This document shows, piece by piece, positions 16,595 through 27,176 of a stretch of DNA of 64,000 nt. The notes beneath the pieces were generated by a model. That model did no database searches, was not told the origin of the DNA, and saw only the letters and a list, made by a program, of their open reading frames with translations. Each line of letters starts with the position of its first letter. Position 1 is the stretch's first letter. Both the position numbers and the translations under genes were made by a program. Location of the stretch: NCBI RefSeq assembly GCF_008364625.2, contig NZ_CP126604.1, forward strand, positions 3,100,001 through 3,164,000, given 5' to 3'. The stretch comes from Enterobacter dykesii. Lineage in GTDB: Bacteria > Pseudomonadota > Gammaproteobacteria > Enterobacterales > Enterobacteriaceae.

Positions 16595-19439
16595 ATATTC
16601 TGGTTTTTCTCACGCGATCCGCGTAAATCGACAACGTCTGCTTCAGCACGTCCAGCGTCACCGGTTTCGACAGACAGCTGTCCATGCCTGACTCCAGACA
16701 ACGCTGTTTCTCTTCCGCCAGCGCGTTCGCCGTTACGCCCACTACCGGCAGCGTCAGGCCAAGCTGACGGATGCGCTGCGTCAGACGGTAGCCGTCCATG
16801 TTTGGCATGTTGACGTCGCTAAGCACGATATCAATATGATTTTTACTCAGCACATTCAGCGCATCCACGCCGTCATTGGCGGTTTTGCACTGGTAGCCCA
16901 GCGATCCAAGCTGGTCTGCCAGCAGGCGACGGTTAATCGGATGGTCATCCACCACCAGAATCATCATATCGTCATTCACCGACGCCAGAGACTCCGGTGA
17001 CGGCAATCCGCCCGCGCCGTCGCGCTCTTCCAGCTCCACTTTGTAGATGCGCGCCAGCAGGCTCAACAGCTCGTGCGGCGTTGCGACGCTGTGTACCCAT
17101 TCACCAGGCGCGCGCTCGACAGGAATGCCGATGTGGCGACGGCAGAAGAGCACCGACCCTCTCCCCTGCCACGGCTGCTCCGGCATCTCGTCGGCGATCA
17201 GCACATCGTCCACGTCCGGCGTTTGGCCTTCATAGCGGCACACCCTCACGCCGCTGTGGGCAAGCAGCGCCGTCAGGTAATCATTCAGCGAGGCGTTATG
17301 CACCGCCAGCCAGCAGCGCTTGTCGCTCAGCCCGTCCACCGTCGCTTTTGCCGGATACTGCGCCGAATAGAGCGGAATACGGATGGTGAACTGGCTGCCC
17401 ATGCCGGGCTCGGTATCCACGGAAATATCACCGTCCATCATGCTGACGAGCTTCTCACAAATCGCCAGCCCCAGTCCGGTGCCCTGGAAGTTACGCTGCA
17501 CGCCGGTCCCGACCTGGAAGAACGGATCGAACAGGCGGACCACTTCCTTCGCCGGGATGCCGACACCCGTGTCGCGCACGCGAATGCTCAGGTAATCCCC
17601 CGCCCGGCAGACGTGCAACACGATACAGCCGGTATCGGTGAATTTAATGGCGTTGCTGAGCAGGTTAGAAATGACCTGCTGCAGGCGCATCGGATCGCCG
17701 TGCAGCGTCAGCGGCACGTCCGGTTCAATAAAGCAGTAGAGCCCCAGCTGTTTACGCACCACCAGCGGCAGATAGTTGGCGCTGATGTGGTTCATCACCT
17801 CGCGAGGCGAGAACTCCCGCGGTTCGATTTTCAGCTGCTCAGACTCGATTTTAGAGAAGTCGAGAATATCGCTGATGATCTTCAGCAACAGGCTGGAAGA
17901 GTTGTTCATCGCCGTCACCAGCCTGTCGACCCCTTTCGGCAACTCTTTGGTCTGCAGCAGGTCGAGGTTACCGATAATCCCGTACAGCGGCGTACGCAGC
18001 TCGTGGCTGACGGTGGCAAGGAACATGGATTTCGACTGGCTGGCCTGCTCCGCGGCCTGCGCCATCTCCTGCAACGACTCTTCCATCTTCACACGCGCGG
18101 AGACATCCACCAGCACGCAAATCGCCACGTTTTCATTGCGATAGCGGGAATGCACAAAGCTGATCTGCAGGTTGGTGTGCGTGCTGGTGAGCACGTCGAC
18201 AAAGTTAACCTGCTGACCGCAGATAATTTGCGTCAGCCTCTGTCGGTCTTCGTGCGTCAGCATGTTCAGGTAGTTATGCGCCAGCTCGTTACTCAGGATG
18301 TTGGTTCCGTCCTGGGTACGCAGAATGCAGATCCCCACCGGCGCCGAGGCAACAATCTTCCGGTTAAACTGCTCGTGTTCCTCCAGCCGCTGGGCGTCGC
18401 TTTCGGCCGGAATAAAGATTTTCCGCTCATACATGCGCGCCAGGGTAAACAGCGCCCCGCCCGCGATCAGGTTCAGCAGAATCGCATTCATGATGAGAAT
18501 GCGTATCCGCTCAAGCACCATATCCACCGGCAGCGAATAGACAATACTCAGCGACGAAGGCGGCAGACTCTTCTTCAGCACCAGCTCGCGGAAGCCCGAG
18601 GTATAGCCAAACCACGACCGCTCCTGCATCCAGTGCGGTTCGACGTTTAACCGGTTATCCGGCCCGGCGAGTGAGATCAGCTGATGACCGTTCTCATCCA
18701 GAATGGTCACCCCCATAGGCAGACTGCCCGGGGTGAAGAAGTTTTCCATGCGAATGGTCTGCTCAATCCCCAGCAGCGCCTGCAGGCGATTGCCCAGATA
18801 TACCGGCGTCAGGGCGTAGAAATAACCCACGCCCGGACGCGGGCCCTGGCTCACCCAGAAAATGTTATTTCCGCGCTCGTCCTGCGGCGCATTGCGGTAT
18901 TTCACAATTCGTTCATGCAGGCTTTTCAGCGCATCGTCACGCTCAACGGGCACGTCGCGCAGGCCAAAATCAGCCATGCAGAGATTTTCACTGCCAATCA
19001 GGAAGACGCGGTTCAGGTCATAGGCGGCGGAGAAATTGTCGCGCCAGTAGCGCATAAACCAGGCAAGGGATTCCAGCGACCCGCGCCAGGTATTGCTCAT
19101 GGTGGAGCAATCGGAGTCCGGGAACAGCGGCTGGAAGTCCGGGACTTCGGTTTTGTCGTTGCGCCCGCGAAGCGCAAGGATGCCGTTTTCCGCCGTCAGA
19201 CGATTTTCGGCAATATACTTCAGCTCCTTCATCACGTCAGACGTTCGCTGAATATAGCGCTGGGCCTGGTCGGAGCTTAAGTTAAACTCCTGGCGAATCT
19301 CCGCTTCTTTCTGGTGTAGCGCGTTAACGATGTAAAACACCGAGAACAAGGCCACCAGCAGCCAAAGCAAGAGCGCCAGCGCCCGAAACAGGTAGCGAGA
19401 AACTTTCAGCGTAGTACGAAAGGAGACGAGGTATTTCAA
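16593..19439 (-). CDS. rcsC: RcsC hybrid sensor kinase
   Basis: A 948-residue inner-membrane hybrid kinase that starts the Rcs relay. It has a helix at about 20-41, a periplasmic domain to about 310, a second helix at about 313-333, a PAS-like region, a histidine-kinase core with the phosphorylated His of ATVSHELRTPLYG (about 479), an ATPase with DTGVGIP and GTGLGLAI, an ABL domain, and a receiver whose D875 (VLSDVNMPNMDG) takes the phosphate on to RcsD. The start codon is TTG at 19439: the next in-frame ATG would remove the first membrane helix. The extreme C-terminus (RVRKTRI) differs from E. coli. It converges on rcsB. Confidence 0.95.
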   Translation of the reverse strand: MKYLVSFRTTLKVSRYLFRALALLLWLLVALFSVFYIVNALHQKEAEIRQEFNLSSDQAQRYIQRTSDVMKELKYIAENRLTAENGILALRGRNDKTEVPDFQPLFPDSDCSTMSNTWRGSLESLAWFMRYWRDNFSAAYDLNRVFLIGSENLCMADFGLRDVPVERDDALKSLHERIVKYRNAPQDERGNNIFWVSQGPRPGVGYFYALTPVYLGNRLQALLGIEQTIRMENFFTPGSLPMGVTILDENGHQLISLAGPDNRLNVEPHWMQERSWFGYTSGFRELVLKKSLPPSSLSIVYSLPVDMVLERIRILIMNAILLNLIAGGALFTLARMYERKIFIPAESDAQRLEEHEQFNRKIVASAPVGICILRTQDGTNILSNELAHNYLNMLTHEDRQRLTQIICGQQVNFVDVLTSTHTNLQISFVHSRYRNENVAICVLVDVSARVKMEESLQEMAQAAEQASQSKSMFLATVSHELRTPLYGIIGNLDLLQTKELPKGVDRLVTAMNNSSSLLLKIISDILDFSKIESEQLKIEPREFSPREVMNHISANYLPLVVRKQLGLYCFIEPDVPLTLHGDPMRLQQVISNLLSNAIKFTDTGCIVLHVCRAGDYLSIRVRDTGVGIPAKEVVRLFDPFFQVGTGVQRNFQGTGLGLAICEKLVSMMDGDISVDTEPGMGSQFTIRIPLYSAQYPAKATVDGLSDKRCWLAVHNASLNDYLTALLAHSGVRVCRYEGQTPDVDDVLIADEMPEQPWQGRGSVLFCRRHIGIPVERAPGEWVHSVATPHELLSLLARIYKVELEERDGAGGLPSPESLASVNDDMMILVVDDHPINRRLLADQLGSLGYQCKTANDGVDALNVLSKNHIDIVLSDVNMPNMDGYRLTQRIRQLGLTLPVVGVTANALAEEKQRCLESGMDSCLSKPVTLDVLKQTLSIYADRVRKTRI

Positions 19440-19534
19440 GGGGGCGAGGCTCCGCCGTCGGGGTCAAAAGAATGTGGTTAAGGTAGCGGTAAACGCGCCA
19501 GGTCGCAACGTTGACTTATCTGCTTGTGCAAAAG

Positions 19535-19561
19535 AAAAGGGCCGGAATCCGGCCCTTTTTT
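19535..19561 (-). terminator. gyrA terminator
   Basis: AAGGGCCGG-AAT-CCGGCCCTT flanked by A- and T-runs, 13 nt after the gyrA stop. Confidence 0.9.
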
Positions 19562-19574
19562 GCATCAGGAGACA

Positions 19575-22211
19575 TTACTCGTCAGCGTCATCCGCTACGT
19601 CATCGTCGGTGTCGGCTTCCGGCGCGATATCATCATCGCCTTCCGCAACGCTACCGTCGATGGAATCGAGCTCTTCGTCATCCACCGGCTCAGCAACGCG
19701 CTGCAGACCCACCACGTTTTCATCTTCCGCTGTACGGATGAGGATCACGCCCTGGGTGTTACGCCCCACCACGCTGATCTCAGAGACGCGGGTACGCACC
19801 AGCGTACCGGCATCGGTGATCATCATGATCTGGTCGGCATCGTCTACCTGCACCGCGCCCACAACGGAACCGTTGCGCTCGGTCACTTTGATAGAGATAA
19901 CGCCCTGCGTGCCGCGAGACTTGGTTGGGTATTCCCCTTCCGCCGTACGTTTACCGTAACCATTCTGCGTCACGGTCAGGATTGCCCCTTCACCGCGCGG
20001 AATAATCAGAGAAACAACGCTGTCTTCGCCAGCCAGTTTGATACCACGAACGCCCGTCGCGGTACGGCCCATTGCACGAACGGCGTTCTCTTTAAAGCGC
20101 ACCACTTTACCGGCCGCAGAGAACAGCATGACTTCATCAGAACCCGAGGTCAGATCCACACCGATCAGCTCGTCGCCTTCGTTCAGGTTCACGGCGATAA
20201 TACCGGCAGAACGCGGACGGCTGAATTCGGTCAGCGCGGTTTTCTTCACGGTACCGCTGGCGGTCGCCATAAAGACGTTCACGCCCTCTTCGTACTCGCG
20301 TACCGGCAGGATGGCGGTGATACGTTCGTTCGCTTCCAGCGGCAGCAGGTTAACGATTGGACGGCCACGCGCGCCGCGGCTTGCTTCCGGCAGCTGATAG
20401 ACTTTCATCCAGTACAGACGACCGCGGCTGGAGAAGCAGAGGATCGTGTCATGGGTGTTCGCCACCAGCAGGCGGTCAATAAAGTCTTCTTCTTTAATAC
20501 GTGCCGCAGATTTGCCTTTACCGCCACGACGCTGTGCTTCGTAGTCGGTCAGCGGCTGATACTTCACATAGCCCTGGTGAGACAGGGTGACCACCACGTC
20601 TTCGCGGTTGATCAGATCTTCAATGTTAATATCAGAACTGTTCGCGGTGATTTCGGTGCGGCGCGCATCGCCGAACTGGTCGCGGACCAGCTCCAGCTCT
20701 TCACGGATCACTTCCATCAGACGCTCTGCGCTGCCCAGGATATGCAGCAGTTCAGCAATCTGTTCCAGCAGCTCTTTGTATTCGTCGAGCAGTTTTTCGT
20801 GCTCAAGGCCGGTCAGTTTCTGCAGACGCAGATCCAGAATCGCCTGGGCCTGCTGTTCAGTCAGGTAGTACTGGCCGTCGCGCACGCCGAACTCAGGTTC
20901 CAGCCACTCAGGACGCGCTGCGTCATCCCCCGCACGTTCCAGCATCGCGGCGACGTTACCCAGATCCCACGGACGGGAAATCAGGGCGGCTTTCGCTTCC
21001 GCCGGGGTTGGCGCACGACGGATCAGTTCGATGATCGGGTCGATGTTGGCCAGCGCAACCGCCAGCGCTTCAAGGATGTGCGCACGGTCGCGCGCTTTGC
21101 GCAGTTCGAAGATGGTACGGCGGGTCACCACTTCACGGCGGTGACGCACGAACGCGCTCAGGATCTCTTTCAGGTTCATGATCTTCGGCTGACCATGGTG
21201 CAGCGCAACCATGTTGATACCGAAGGAGACCTGAAGCTGAGTCTGGGAGTACAGGTTGTTCAGCACAACCTCACCCACCGCGTCGCGTTTGATCTCAATC
21301 ACGATGCGCATACCGTCTTTGTCAGACTCGTCACGCAGCGCGCTGATGCCCTCAACACGTTTTTCTTTTACCAGCTCGGCGATTTTTTCAATCAGACGCG
21401 CTTTGTTCACCTGATACGGGATCTCGTGAACAATGATGGTTTCACGGCCGGTTTTAGCGTCCGCTTCCACTTCGGCGCGGGCACGGATGTAAATCTTGCC
21501 GCGGCCGGTGCGGTACGCTTCTTCAATACCGCGACGACCGTTGATGATCGCCGCCGTTGGGAAGTCCGGGCCCGGGATGTGTTCCATCAGCCCTTCAATG
21601 CTGATGTCTTCATCGTCGATATAGGCCAGGCAGCCGTTGATCACTTCGGTGATATTGTGCGGCGGAATGTTGGTTGCCATACCGACCGCGATACCGGACG
21701 AACCGTTAACCAGCAGGTTCGGGATCTTGGTTGGCATCACATCTGGGATGCGCTCGGTGCCGTCGTAGTTATCGACGAAATCAACGGTCTCTTTTTCCAG
21801 GTCGGCCATCAGCTCATGAGCGATTTTCGACATACGGATTTCCGTATAACGCATCGCCGCAGCGGAGTCGCCGTCGACTGAACCAAAGTTACCCTGACCA
21901 TCTACCAGCATGTAGCGCAAGGAGAATGGCTGCGCCATACGAACGATGGTGTCATAAACGGCGGTATCACCATGCGGGTGATATTTACCGATGACGTCAC
22001 CGACGACGCGGGCAGATTTTTTATAGGCTTTATTCCAGTCATTGCCCAATACGTTCATGGCGTATAGTACGCGACGGTGTACCGGCTTAAGGCCATCGCG
22101 GACGTCCGGCAGCGCACGGCCAACAATGACCGACATCGCATAGTCCAGATAGGAGCTCTTCAGCTCTTCCTCGATGTTAACCGGTGTAATTTCTCTCGCA
22201 AGGTCGCTCAT
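19575..22211 (-). CDS. gyrA: DNA gyrase subunit A
   Basis: An 878-residue subunit that cuts and rejoins DNA in the A2B2 gyrase which introduces negative supercoils. The catalytic tyrosine is Y122 (AAMRYTEIR). The C-terminal beta-pinwheel contains the GyrA box QRRGGKG, and the protein ends in a very acidic tail (residues about 845-878). In the quinolone-determining region residue 83 is Thr, not the Ser of E. coli, while Asp87 is unchanged; see findings. ATG 22211 matches E. coli. It is monocistronic, and in E. coli the promoter is activated by DNA relaxation. Confidence 0.97.
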   Translation of the reverse strand: MSDLAREITPVNIEEELKSSYLDYAMSVIVGRALPDVRDGLKPVHRRVLYAMNVLGNDWNKAYKKSARVVGDVIGKYHPHGDTAVYDTIVRMAQPFSLRYMLVDGQGNFGSVDGDSAAAMRYTEIRMSKIAHELMADLEKETVDFVDNYDGTERIPDVMPTKIPNLLVNGSSGIAVGMATNIPPHNITEVINGCLAYIDDEDISIEGLMEHIPGPDFPTAAIINGRRGIEEAYRTGRGKIYIRARAEVEADAKTGRETIIVHEIPYQVNKARLIEKIAELVKEKRVEGISALRDESDKDGMRIVIEIKRDAVGEVVLNNLYSQTQLQVSFGINMVALHHGQPKIMNLKEILSAFVRHRREVVTRRTIFELRKARDRAHILEALAVALANIDPIIELIRRAPTPAEAKAALISRPWDLGNVAAMLERAGDDAARPEWLEPEFGVRDGQYYLTEQQAQAILDLRLQKLTGLEHEKLLDEYKELLEQIAELLHILGSAERLMEVIREELELVRDQFGDARRTEITANSSDINIEDLINREDVVVTLSHQGYVKYQPLTDYEAQRRGGKGKSAARIKEEDFIDRLLVANTHDTILCFSSRGRLYWMKVYQLPEASRGARGRPIVNLLPLEANERITAILPVREYEEGVNVFMATASGTVKKTALTEFSRPRSAGIIAVNLNEGDELIGVDLTSGSDEVMLFSAAGKVVRFKENAVRAMGRTATGVRGIKLAGEDSVVSLIIPRGEGAILTVTQNGYGKRTAEGEYPTKSRGTQGVISIKVTERNGSVVGAVQVDDADQIMMITDAGTLVRTRVSEISVVGRNTQGVILIRTAEDENVVGLQRVAEPVDDEELDSIDGSVAEGDDDIAPEADTDDDVADDADE

Positions 22212-22255
22212 CTAACCGCTATCCCTCTACTGTATCCCGGATTCAAAGGTCGCAA

Positions 22256-22261
22256 ATTATA
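22256..22261 (-). promoter_or_regulatory. -10 element of gyrA
   Basis: A perfect TATAAT on the minus strand, 45 bp before the gyrA ATG, in a stretch that closely matches the E. coli gyrA promoter and leader from memory. Confidence 0.75.
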
Positions 22262-22317
22262 ACACAGCCGAGGTGATGGAGGTAAACCTATACGCTTTAT
22301 TCACGGGGATTGCCTGA

Positions 22318-22323
22318 TATACT
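22318..22323 (+). promoter_or_regulatory. Putative -10 element of ubiG
   Basis: TATACT preceded by a TG two bases upstream (TGATATACT), 35 bp before the ubiG ATG. The -35 region is weak. Confidence 0.4.
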
Positions 22324-22357
22324 CCTTTGTCTTGCTAAATAAGGAGTAAAAGCGCCC

Positions 22358-23086
22358 ATGAATGCCGAAAAATCCCCGGTGGCTCACAACGTTGACCACG
22401 AAGAGATTGCCAAATTTGAAGCGGTGGCGTCCCGCTGGTGGGATCTCGAAGGTGAGTTCAAACCGCTGCATCGCATCAACCCGCTGCGTCTGGGCTATAT
22501 CGCGGAGCGTTCCGGCGGTCTGTTCGGTAAGAAAGTGCTCGACGTCGGCTGCGGCGGCGGCATCCTGGCTGAGAGCATGGCGCGCGAAGGGGCGAATGTT
22601 ACTGGCCTGGATATGGGCTTTGAACCTCTTCAGGTGGCCCGCCTTCACGCGCTGGAGTCCGGCATACAGGTGGAATACGTGCAGGAAACCGTGGAAGAGC
22701 ACGCGGCAAAACACGCCCATCAGTACGATGTGGTGACCTGCATGGAGATGCTGGAGCACGTTCCCGATCCGCAGTCGGTGGTGCACGCCTGTGCAAAACT
22801 GGTGAAACCGGGCGGCCAGGTCTTCTTCTCAACCATCAACCGTAACGGTAAAGCCTGGCTGATGGCCGTCGTCGGCGCGGAGTATGTGCTGCACATGGTG
22901 CCGAAAGGGACGCACGACGTGAAGAAATTCATCAAGCCTGCGGAGCTGTTAGGCTGGGTTGACCAGACGTGGCTCAAAGAGCAGCACATCACCGGCCTGC
23001 ACTACAATCCGCTGACCAATAAATTCAAACTCGCACCGGGCGTTGATGTTAACTATATGTTGCATACAACTGCCAAAAACGACTAA
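22358..23086 (+). CDS. ubiG: UbiG, ubiquinone O-methyltransferase
   Basis: A 242-residue SAM-dependent methyltransferase that carries out both O-methylation steps of ubiquinone synthesis. SAM-binding motif I is VLDVGCGGG (residues 60-68), motif II lies around [13 protein letters not shown], and the post-motif [12 protein letters not shown] follows. The N-terminal [22 protein letters not shown] is characteristic of UbiG. A ribosome site AAGGAG (22341-22346) lies about 11 nt before ATG 22358. It is divergent from gyrA, as in E. coli. The yfaL autotransporter that follows it in E. coli is absent. Confidence 0.96.
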   Translation: MNAEKSPVAHNVDHEEIAKFEAVASRWWDLEGEFKPLHRINPLRLGYIAERSGGLFGKKVLDVGCGGGILAESMAREGANVTGLDMGFEPLQVARLHALESGIQVEYVQETVEEHAAKHAHQYDVVTCMEMLEHVPDPQSVVHACAKLVKPGGQVFFSTINRNGKAWLMAVVGAEYVLHMVPKGTHDVKKFIKPAELLGWVDQTWLKEQHITGLHYNPLTNKFKLAPGVDVNYMLHTTAKND

Positions 23087-23109
23087 CGTCATTCGTTATT
23101 CTTATAAAG

Positions 23110-23134
23110 ATTGCGCGACATCATGTTGCGCAAT
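23110..23134 (+). terminator. Hairpin after ubiG
   Basis: ATTGCGC (23110-23116) and GCGCAAT (23128-23134) are perfect inverted arms, and the interior ACATCATGT extends the stem. There is no T-run, so termination here is uncertain. Confidence 0.4.
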
Positions 23135-23278
23135 TCTGACCTCCCGTTGAAGAAATCAGCACTCGATCAAATTTTGAATTTTTTTTCTTAATTATTGACA
23201 TGTCTTCCAGGCCTTACGGTACGAGGACTTAGCCTTTTTTACCCTTTCACAACCTCAAATTAACGCCAAAATCAACCC

Positions 23279-23306
23279 TTGTGCTGAAAAGATTCGATAC
23301 TAGAAT
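23279..23306 (+). promoter_or_regulatory. Putative nrdA promoter
   Basis: TTGTGC (23279-23284) and TAGAAT (23301-23306), 16 bp apart. A start near 23313 would give a leader of about 120 nt, close to the roughly 110 nt I recall for E. coli nrdA. Confidence 0.5.
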
Positions 23307-23354
23307 ACTCACCATATAGCGTTTTTCTTATCGCAAACCCCCTACATGTAGTAT
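23307..23354 (+). promoter_or_regulatory. Paired NrdR boxes upstream of nrdA
   Basis: Two 16-bp elements, ACTCACCATATAGCGT (23307-23322) and CCCCTACATGTAGTAT (23339-23354), each match the NrdR consensus ACACTATATATAGTGT at 11 of 16 positions. Their centres are 32 bp apart, three helical turns. NrdR represses ribonucleotide reductase genes when dATP is plentiful. Confidence 0.6.
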
Positions 23355-23393
23355 TTATCCACAGAGTTAGTCACAAGGCGGATCTGTGGATAA
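23355..23393 (+). promoter_or_regulatory. DnaA boxes in the nrdA leader
   Basis: TTATCCACA (23355-23363) is a perfect DnaA box. TTAGTCACA (23367-23375) is a degenerate one, and TGTGGATAA (23385-23393) is a perfect box in inverse orientation. DnaA control of nrdAB is known in E. coli and ties nucleotide supply to replication initiation. Confidence 0.75.
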
Positions 23394-23433
23394 ACGGGGG
23401 ATATTTTTTATTTCACGGACAGGTAAAACCCAC

Positions 23434-25719
23434 ATGAATCAGAGTCTGCTGGTGACAAAGCGCGACGGTACTACCGAGCGTATCAATCTGGACAAAATCC
23501 ATCGAGTTCTCGACTGGGCAGCAGAAGGACTGAACAACGTATCTATCTCCCAGGTCGAACTGCGTTCCCACATTCAGTTCTACGACGGCATCAAAACGTC
23601 TGATATCCACGAAACAATCATTAAAGCAGCGGCAGACCTCATCTCCCGCGAAGCACCGGATTATCAGTACCTCGCTGCACGTCTGGCGATTTTCCACCTG
23701 CGTAAAAAAGCCTACGGCCAGTTTGAGCCGCCGAAGCTTTACGATCACGTGGTGAAAATGGTTGAGCTGGGTAAATACGACACGCATCTGCTGGAAGACT
23801 ATACGGAAGAAGAGTTCGAGCAGATGAACGGGTTTATCGATCACTGGCGCGACATGAACTTCTCCTACGCGGCGGTGAAGCAGCTCGAAGGCAAATACCT
23901 GGTTCAGAACCGTGTAACCGGTGAGATCTACGAAAGCGCCCAGTTCCTCTATATTCTGGTGGCCGCCTGCCTGTTCTCTAACTACCCGCGTGACACCCGT
24001 CTGGAATACGTGAAGCGTTTCTACGATGCGGTATCCACGTTCAAGATTTCTCTGCCGACGCCAATCATGTCTGGCGTGCGTACCCCAACCCGTCAGTTCA
24101 GCTCCTGCGTACTGATCGAGTGTGGTGACAGCCTGGATTCCATCAACGCCACCTCCAGCGCCATCGTGAAATACGTTTCCCAGCGTGCCGGTATCGGCAT
24201 CAACGCCGGTCGCATCCGTGCGCTGGGCAGCCCGATTCGCGGCGGTGAAGCGTTCCACACCGGCTGTATCCCGTTCTATAAACACTTCCAGACGGCAGTA
24301 AAATCCTGCTCTCAGGGCGGCGTGCGCGGCGGTGCTGCGACCCTGTTCTACCCGATGTGGCATCTGGAAGTGGAAAGCCTGCTGGTTCTGAAAAACAACC
24401 GCGGCGTGGAAGGCAACCGCGTGCGTCACATGGACTACGGCGTGCAGATCAACAAGCTGATGTACACCCGTTTGCTGAAGGGCGAAGACATCACCCTGTT
24501 CAGCCCGTCCGACGTTCCGGGCCTGTATGACGCGTTCTTTGCCGATCAGGACGAGTTCGAGCGTCTGTACACCAAATACGAAAAAGACGACAGCATCCGC
24601 AAGCAGCGCGTGAAGGCGGTAGACCTGTTCTCCCTGATGATGCAGGAACGTGCCTCTACCGGTCGTATTTACATCCAGAACGTGGACCACTGCAACACCC
24701 ACAGCCCGTTTGATCCGGTGGTTGCGCCAGTGCGCCAGTCTAACCTGTGCCTGGAGATCGCCCTGCCAACCAAACCGCTGGAAGACGTGAACGACGAAAA
24801 CGGCGAAATCGCGCTGTGTACGCTGTCCGCGTTCAACCTGGGCGCAATTAAGAGCCTGGATGAGCTGGAAGAGCTGGCCGTGCTCGCGGTTCGCGCGCTC
24901 GACGCTCTGCTGGACTACCAGGATTACCCAATCCCGGCCGCTAAACGCGGTGCGATGGGCCGCCGTACCCTGGGTATCGGCGTGATCAACTTCGCCTACT
25001 GGCTGGCGAAAAACGGCAAGCGTTACTCCGACGGCAGCGCTAATAACCTGACGCACCAGACGTTCGAAGCGATTCAGTACTACCTGATGAAGGCCTCTAA
25101 CGAGCTGGCGAAAGAGCAAGGCGCGTGCCCGTGGTTCAACGAAACCACCTACGCGAAAGGCATTCTGCCGATCGACACCTACAAGAAAGACCTGGATGCG
25201 ATCGTCAGCGAACCGCTGCACCTCGACTGGGAAGGTCTGCGCGAGTCCATTAAGACCCATGGCCTGCGCAACTCTACGCTCTCTGCCCTGATGCCGTCCG
25301 AGACCTCTTCGCAGATCTCTAACGCCACCAACGGTATTGAACCACCGCGCGGCCACGTCAGCATCAAAGCGTCGAAAGACGGCGTCCTGCGTCAGGTGGT
25401 ACCGGATTACGAAACGCTGGGTAATAACTACGAGCTGCTGTGGGAAATGCCAAACAACGACGGCTACCTGCAGCTGGTGGGTATCATGCAGAAGTTTATC
25501 GACCAGTCGATCTCTGCCAATACCAACTATGACCCGACGCGCTTCCCGTCCGGCAAGGTACCGATGCAGCAGCTGTTGAAAGACCTGCTCACCGCCTACA
25601 AATTTGGCGTGAAAACGCTGTACTATCACAACACCCGTGATGGTGCGGAAGACGCGCAGGACGACCTGGTACCGTCAATTCAGGACGATGGCTGCGAAAG
25701 CGGCGCATGTAAGATCTAA
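23434..25719 (+). CDS. nrdA: Ribonucleotide reductase class Ia, large subunit
   Basis: The 761-residue catalytic and allosteric subunit that reduces ribonucleoside diphosphates to deoxy forms, aerobically, with NrdB. It has an N-terminal ATP cone ([26 protein letters not shown]), the active-site region with [10 protein letters not shown], and the C-terminal redox pair CESGAC at the flexible tail that passes electrons from thioredoxin or glutaredoxin. ATG 23434 ([12 protein letters not shown]) is the E. coli start. An upstream in-frame GTG (23386) falls inside a DnaA box and is rejected. First gene of nrdA-nrdB-yfaE. Confidence 0.97.
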   Translation: MNQSLLVTKRDGTTERINLDKIHRVLDWAAEGLNNVSISQVELRSHIQFYDGIKTSDIHETIIKAAADLISREAPDYQYLAARLAIFHLRKKAYGQFEPPKLYDHVVKMVELGKYDTHLLEDYTEEEFEQMNGFIDHWRDMNFSYAAVKQLEGKYLVQNRVTGEIYESAQFLYILVAACLFSNYPRDTRLEYVKRFYDAVSTFKISLPTPIMSGVRTPTRQFSSCVLIECGDSLDSINATSSAIVKYVSQRAGIGINAGRIRALGSPIRGGEAFHTGCIPFYKHFQTAVKSCSQGGVRGGAATLFYPMWHLEVESLLVLKNNRGVEGNRVRHMDYGVQINKLMYTRLLKGEDITLFSPSDVPGLYDAFFADQDEFERLYTKYEKDDSIRKQRVKAVDLFSLMMQERASTGRIYIQNVDHCNTHSPFDPVVAPVRQSNLCLEIALPTKPLEDVNDENGEIALCTLSAFNLGAIKSLDELEELAVLAVRALDALLDYQDYPIPAAKRGAMGRRTLGIGVINFAYWLAKNGKRYSDGSANNLTHQTFEAIQYYLMKASNELAKEQGACPWFNETTYAKGILPIDTYKKDLDAIVSEPLHLDWEGLRESIKTHGLRNSTLSALMPSETSSQISNATNGIEPPRGHVSIKASKDGVLRQVVPDYETLGNNYELLWEMPNNDGYLQLVGIMQKFIDQSISANTNYDPTRFPSGKVPMQQLLKDLLTAYKFGVKTLYYHNTRDGAEDAQDDLVPSIQDDGCESGACKI

Positions 25720-25721
25720 TG

Positions 25722-25746
25722 AAGGGCGGGGATATCCCCGCCTTTA
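25722..25746 (+). terminator. Hairpin between nrdA and nrdB
   Basis: AAGGCGGGG pairs around ATAT, giving GGCGGGG/CCCCGCC with a short T-containing tail. It is probably a partial terminator or processing site that adjusts the nrdA:nrdB ratio, since the genes are known to be cotranscribed. Confidence 0.5.
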
Positions 25747-25768
25747 TTTCGTAAGACAGGACACACTC

Positions 25769-26899
25769 ATGGCATATACCACCTTTTCACAGACGAAAAA
25801 CGACCAGCTCAAAGAGCCGATGTTCTTCGGCCAGCCGGTCAACGTGGCACGCTACGATCAGCAAAAATATGACATCTTCGAAAAGCTGATTGAAAAGCAA
25901 CTCTCCTTCTTCTGGCGCCCGGAAGAAGTGGACGTCTCCCGCGACCGTATTGATTACCAGTCGCTGCCGGATCACGAAAAACATATCTTCATCAGCAACC
26001 TGAAGTACCAGACGCTGCTGGACTCCATTCAGGGCCGTAGCCCGAACGTGGCGCTGCTGCCGCTGATCTCCATTCCTGAGCTGGAAACCTGGGTGGAAAC
26101 CTGGGCGTTCTCCGAGACAATCCACTCCCGCTCTTACACCCATATCATCCGCAACATTGTGAACGATCCGGCGGTGGTGTTTGACGATATCGTCACCAAC
26201 GAGCAGATCCAAAAGCGCGCGGAAGGCATTGCCCATTACTACGACGAGCTGATCGAGATGACCAGCTACTGGCATCTGCTGGGCGAAGGTACGCACAACG
26301 TGAACGGTAAAACCGTTACCGTGAACCTGCGCGCGCTGAAAAAGCAGCTGTACCTGTGCCTGATGAGCGTTAACGCGCTGGAAGCGATCCGCTTCTACGT
26401 GAGCTTTGCCTGCTCCTTCGCCTTTGCCGAGCGCAAGCTGATGGAAGGCAACGCCAAAATCATCCGTCTCATCGCTCGTGATGAAGCCCTGCACCTGACC
26501 GGTACCCAGCACATGCTGAACCTGCTGCGCAGCGGTACGGACGATCCGGAGATGGCGGAAATCGCTGAAGAGTGCAAGCAGGAGTGCTACGACCTGTTCG
26601 TGCTGGCGGCTCAGCAGGAGAAAGAGTGGGCAGACTACCTGTTCCGCGACGGCTCCATGATTGGCCTGAACAAAGACATCCTGTGCCAGTACGTTGAGTA
26701 CATCACCAACATCCGCATGCAGGCTGTTGGCCTCGACCTGCCGTTCCAGACGCGCTCTAACCCTATCCCGTGGATCAACACCTGGCTGGTGTCCGATAAC
26801 GTGCAGGTTGCGCCGCAGGAAGTGGAAGTCAGCTCTTATCTGGTCGGTCAGATTGATTCTGAAGTCAACACCGACGACCTGAGTAACTTCCAGCTCTGA
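25769..26899 (+). CDS. nrdB: Ribonucleotide reductase class Ia, small subunit
   Basis: The 376-residue diiron-tyrosyl radical subunit. The radical tyrosine is Y123 counting the first Met (Y122 in E. coli numbering; HSRSYTH). Iron-ligand motifs [15 protein letters not shown] and [12 protein letters not shown] are intact. The C-terminal tail [10 protein letters not shown] docks into NrdA. ATG 25769 ([12 protein letters not shown]) is the family start. Its stop overlaps the yfaE ATG by one base. Confidence 0.97.
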   Translation: MAYTTFSQTKNDQLKEPMFFGQPVNVARYDQQKYDIFEKLIEKQLSFFWRPEEVDVSRDRIDYQSLPDHEKHIFISNLKYQTLLDSIQGRSPNVALLPLISIPELETWVETWAFSETIHSRSYTHIIRNIVNDPAVVFDDIVTNEQIQKRAEGIAHYYDELIEMTSYWHLLGEGTHNVNGKTVTVNLRALKKQLYLCLMSVNALEAIRFYVSFACSFAFAERKLMEGNAKIIRLIARDEALHLTGTQHMLNLLRSGTDDPEMAEIAEECKQECYDLFVLAAQQEKEWADYLFRDGSMIGLNKDILCQYVEYITNIRMQAVGLDLPFQTRSNPIPWINTWLVSDNVQVAPQEVEVSSYLVGQIDSEVNTDDLSNFQL

Positions 26900-27153
26900 T
26901 GTCACGCGTCACGCTACGTCTTTCCGGCACTGAGGTGCTGTGTCGGGAGGAGCACCCTTCTCTGCTGGTGGCGCTTGAGGCACATCAGGTAGAAGTAGAG
27001 TACCAGTGTCGTTCCGGCTACTGCGGCTCCTGCCGCTGCCGTCTGGTCGCAGGCCAGGTGGACTGGCTGACCGAGCCGCTGGCCTTTATCAACGAAGGGG
27101 AAATTTTGCCCTGCTGCTGCCGGGCAAAAGGCGATATTGAGATCGAGATGTAA
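26899..27153 (+). CDS. yfaE: YfaE, 2Fe-2S ferredoxin for NrdB maintenance
   Basis: An 84-residue plant-type [2Fe-2S] ferredoxin. In E. coli YfaE donates electrons to rebuild the diferric-tyrosyl cofactor of NrdB. The cluster cysteines are C37, C42 and C45 (CRSGYCGSC), plus one in the CCC run at 72-74. The TGATG junction with nrdB means translational coupling. It is followed by a strong terminator. The inaA gene downstream in E. coli is absent. Confidence 0.94.
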   Translation: MSRVTLRLSGTEVLCREEHPSLLVALEAHQVEVEYQCRSGYCGSCRCRLVAGQVDWLTEPLAFINEGEILPCCCRAKGDIEIEM

Positions 27154-27176
27154 AAAAGGGCCTTCCGGCCCTTTTT
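27153..27176. terminator. Bidirectional terminator between yfaE and glpQ
   Basis: AAGGGCC-TTCC-GGCCCTTTTT. It directly abuts the yfaE stop and the glpQ stop on the other strand. Confidence 0.9.

Noticed and set aside
19524..21881. 785-codon open frame antisense to gyrA
   Set aside because: It lies entirely opposite gyrA and its translation has no family resemblance. Long antisense frames are common opposite GC-rich conserved genes.
23355..23393. DnaA-box cluster considered as a replication origin
   Set aside because: There are only three boxes, with no DUE-like repeats or origin-type gene context. Regulation of nrdA explains them.
23386..23433. Upstream in-frame GTG start for nrdA
   Set aside because: It would add 16 residues unlike NrdA, and the codon lies inside a DnaA box. 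ATG 23434 matches the family.
23413..25629. 738-codon open frame antisense to nrdA
   Set aside because: A shadow of the nrdA codon pattern; His/Gln/Val-rich translation with no motif.
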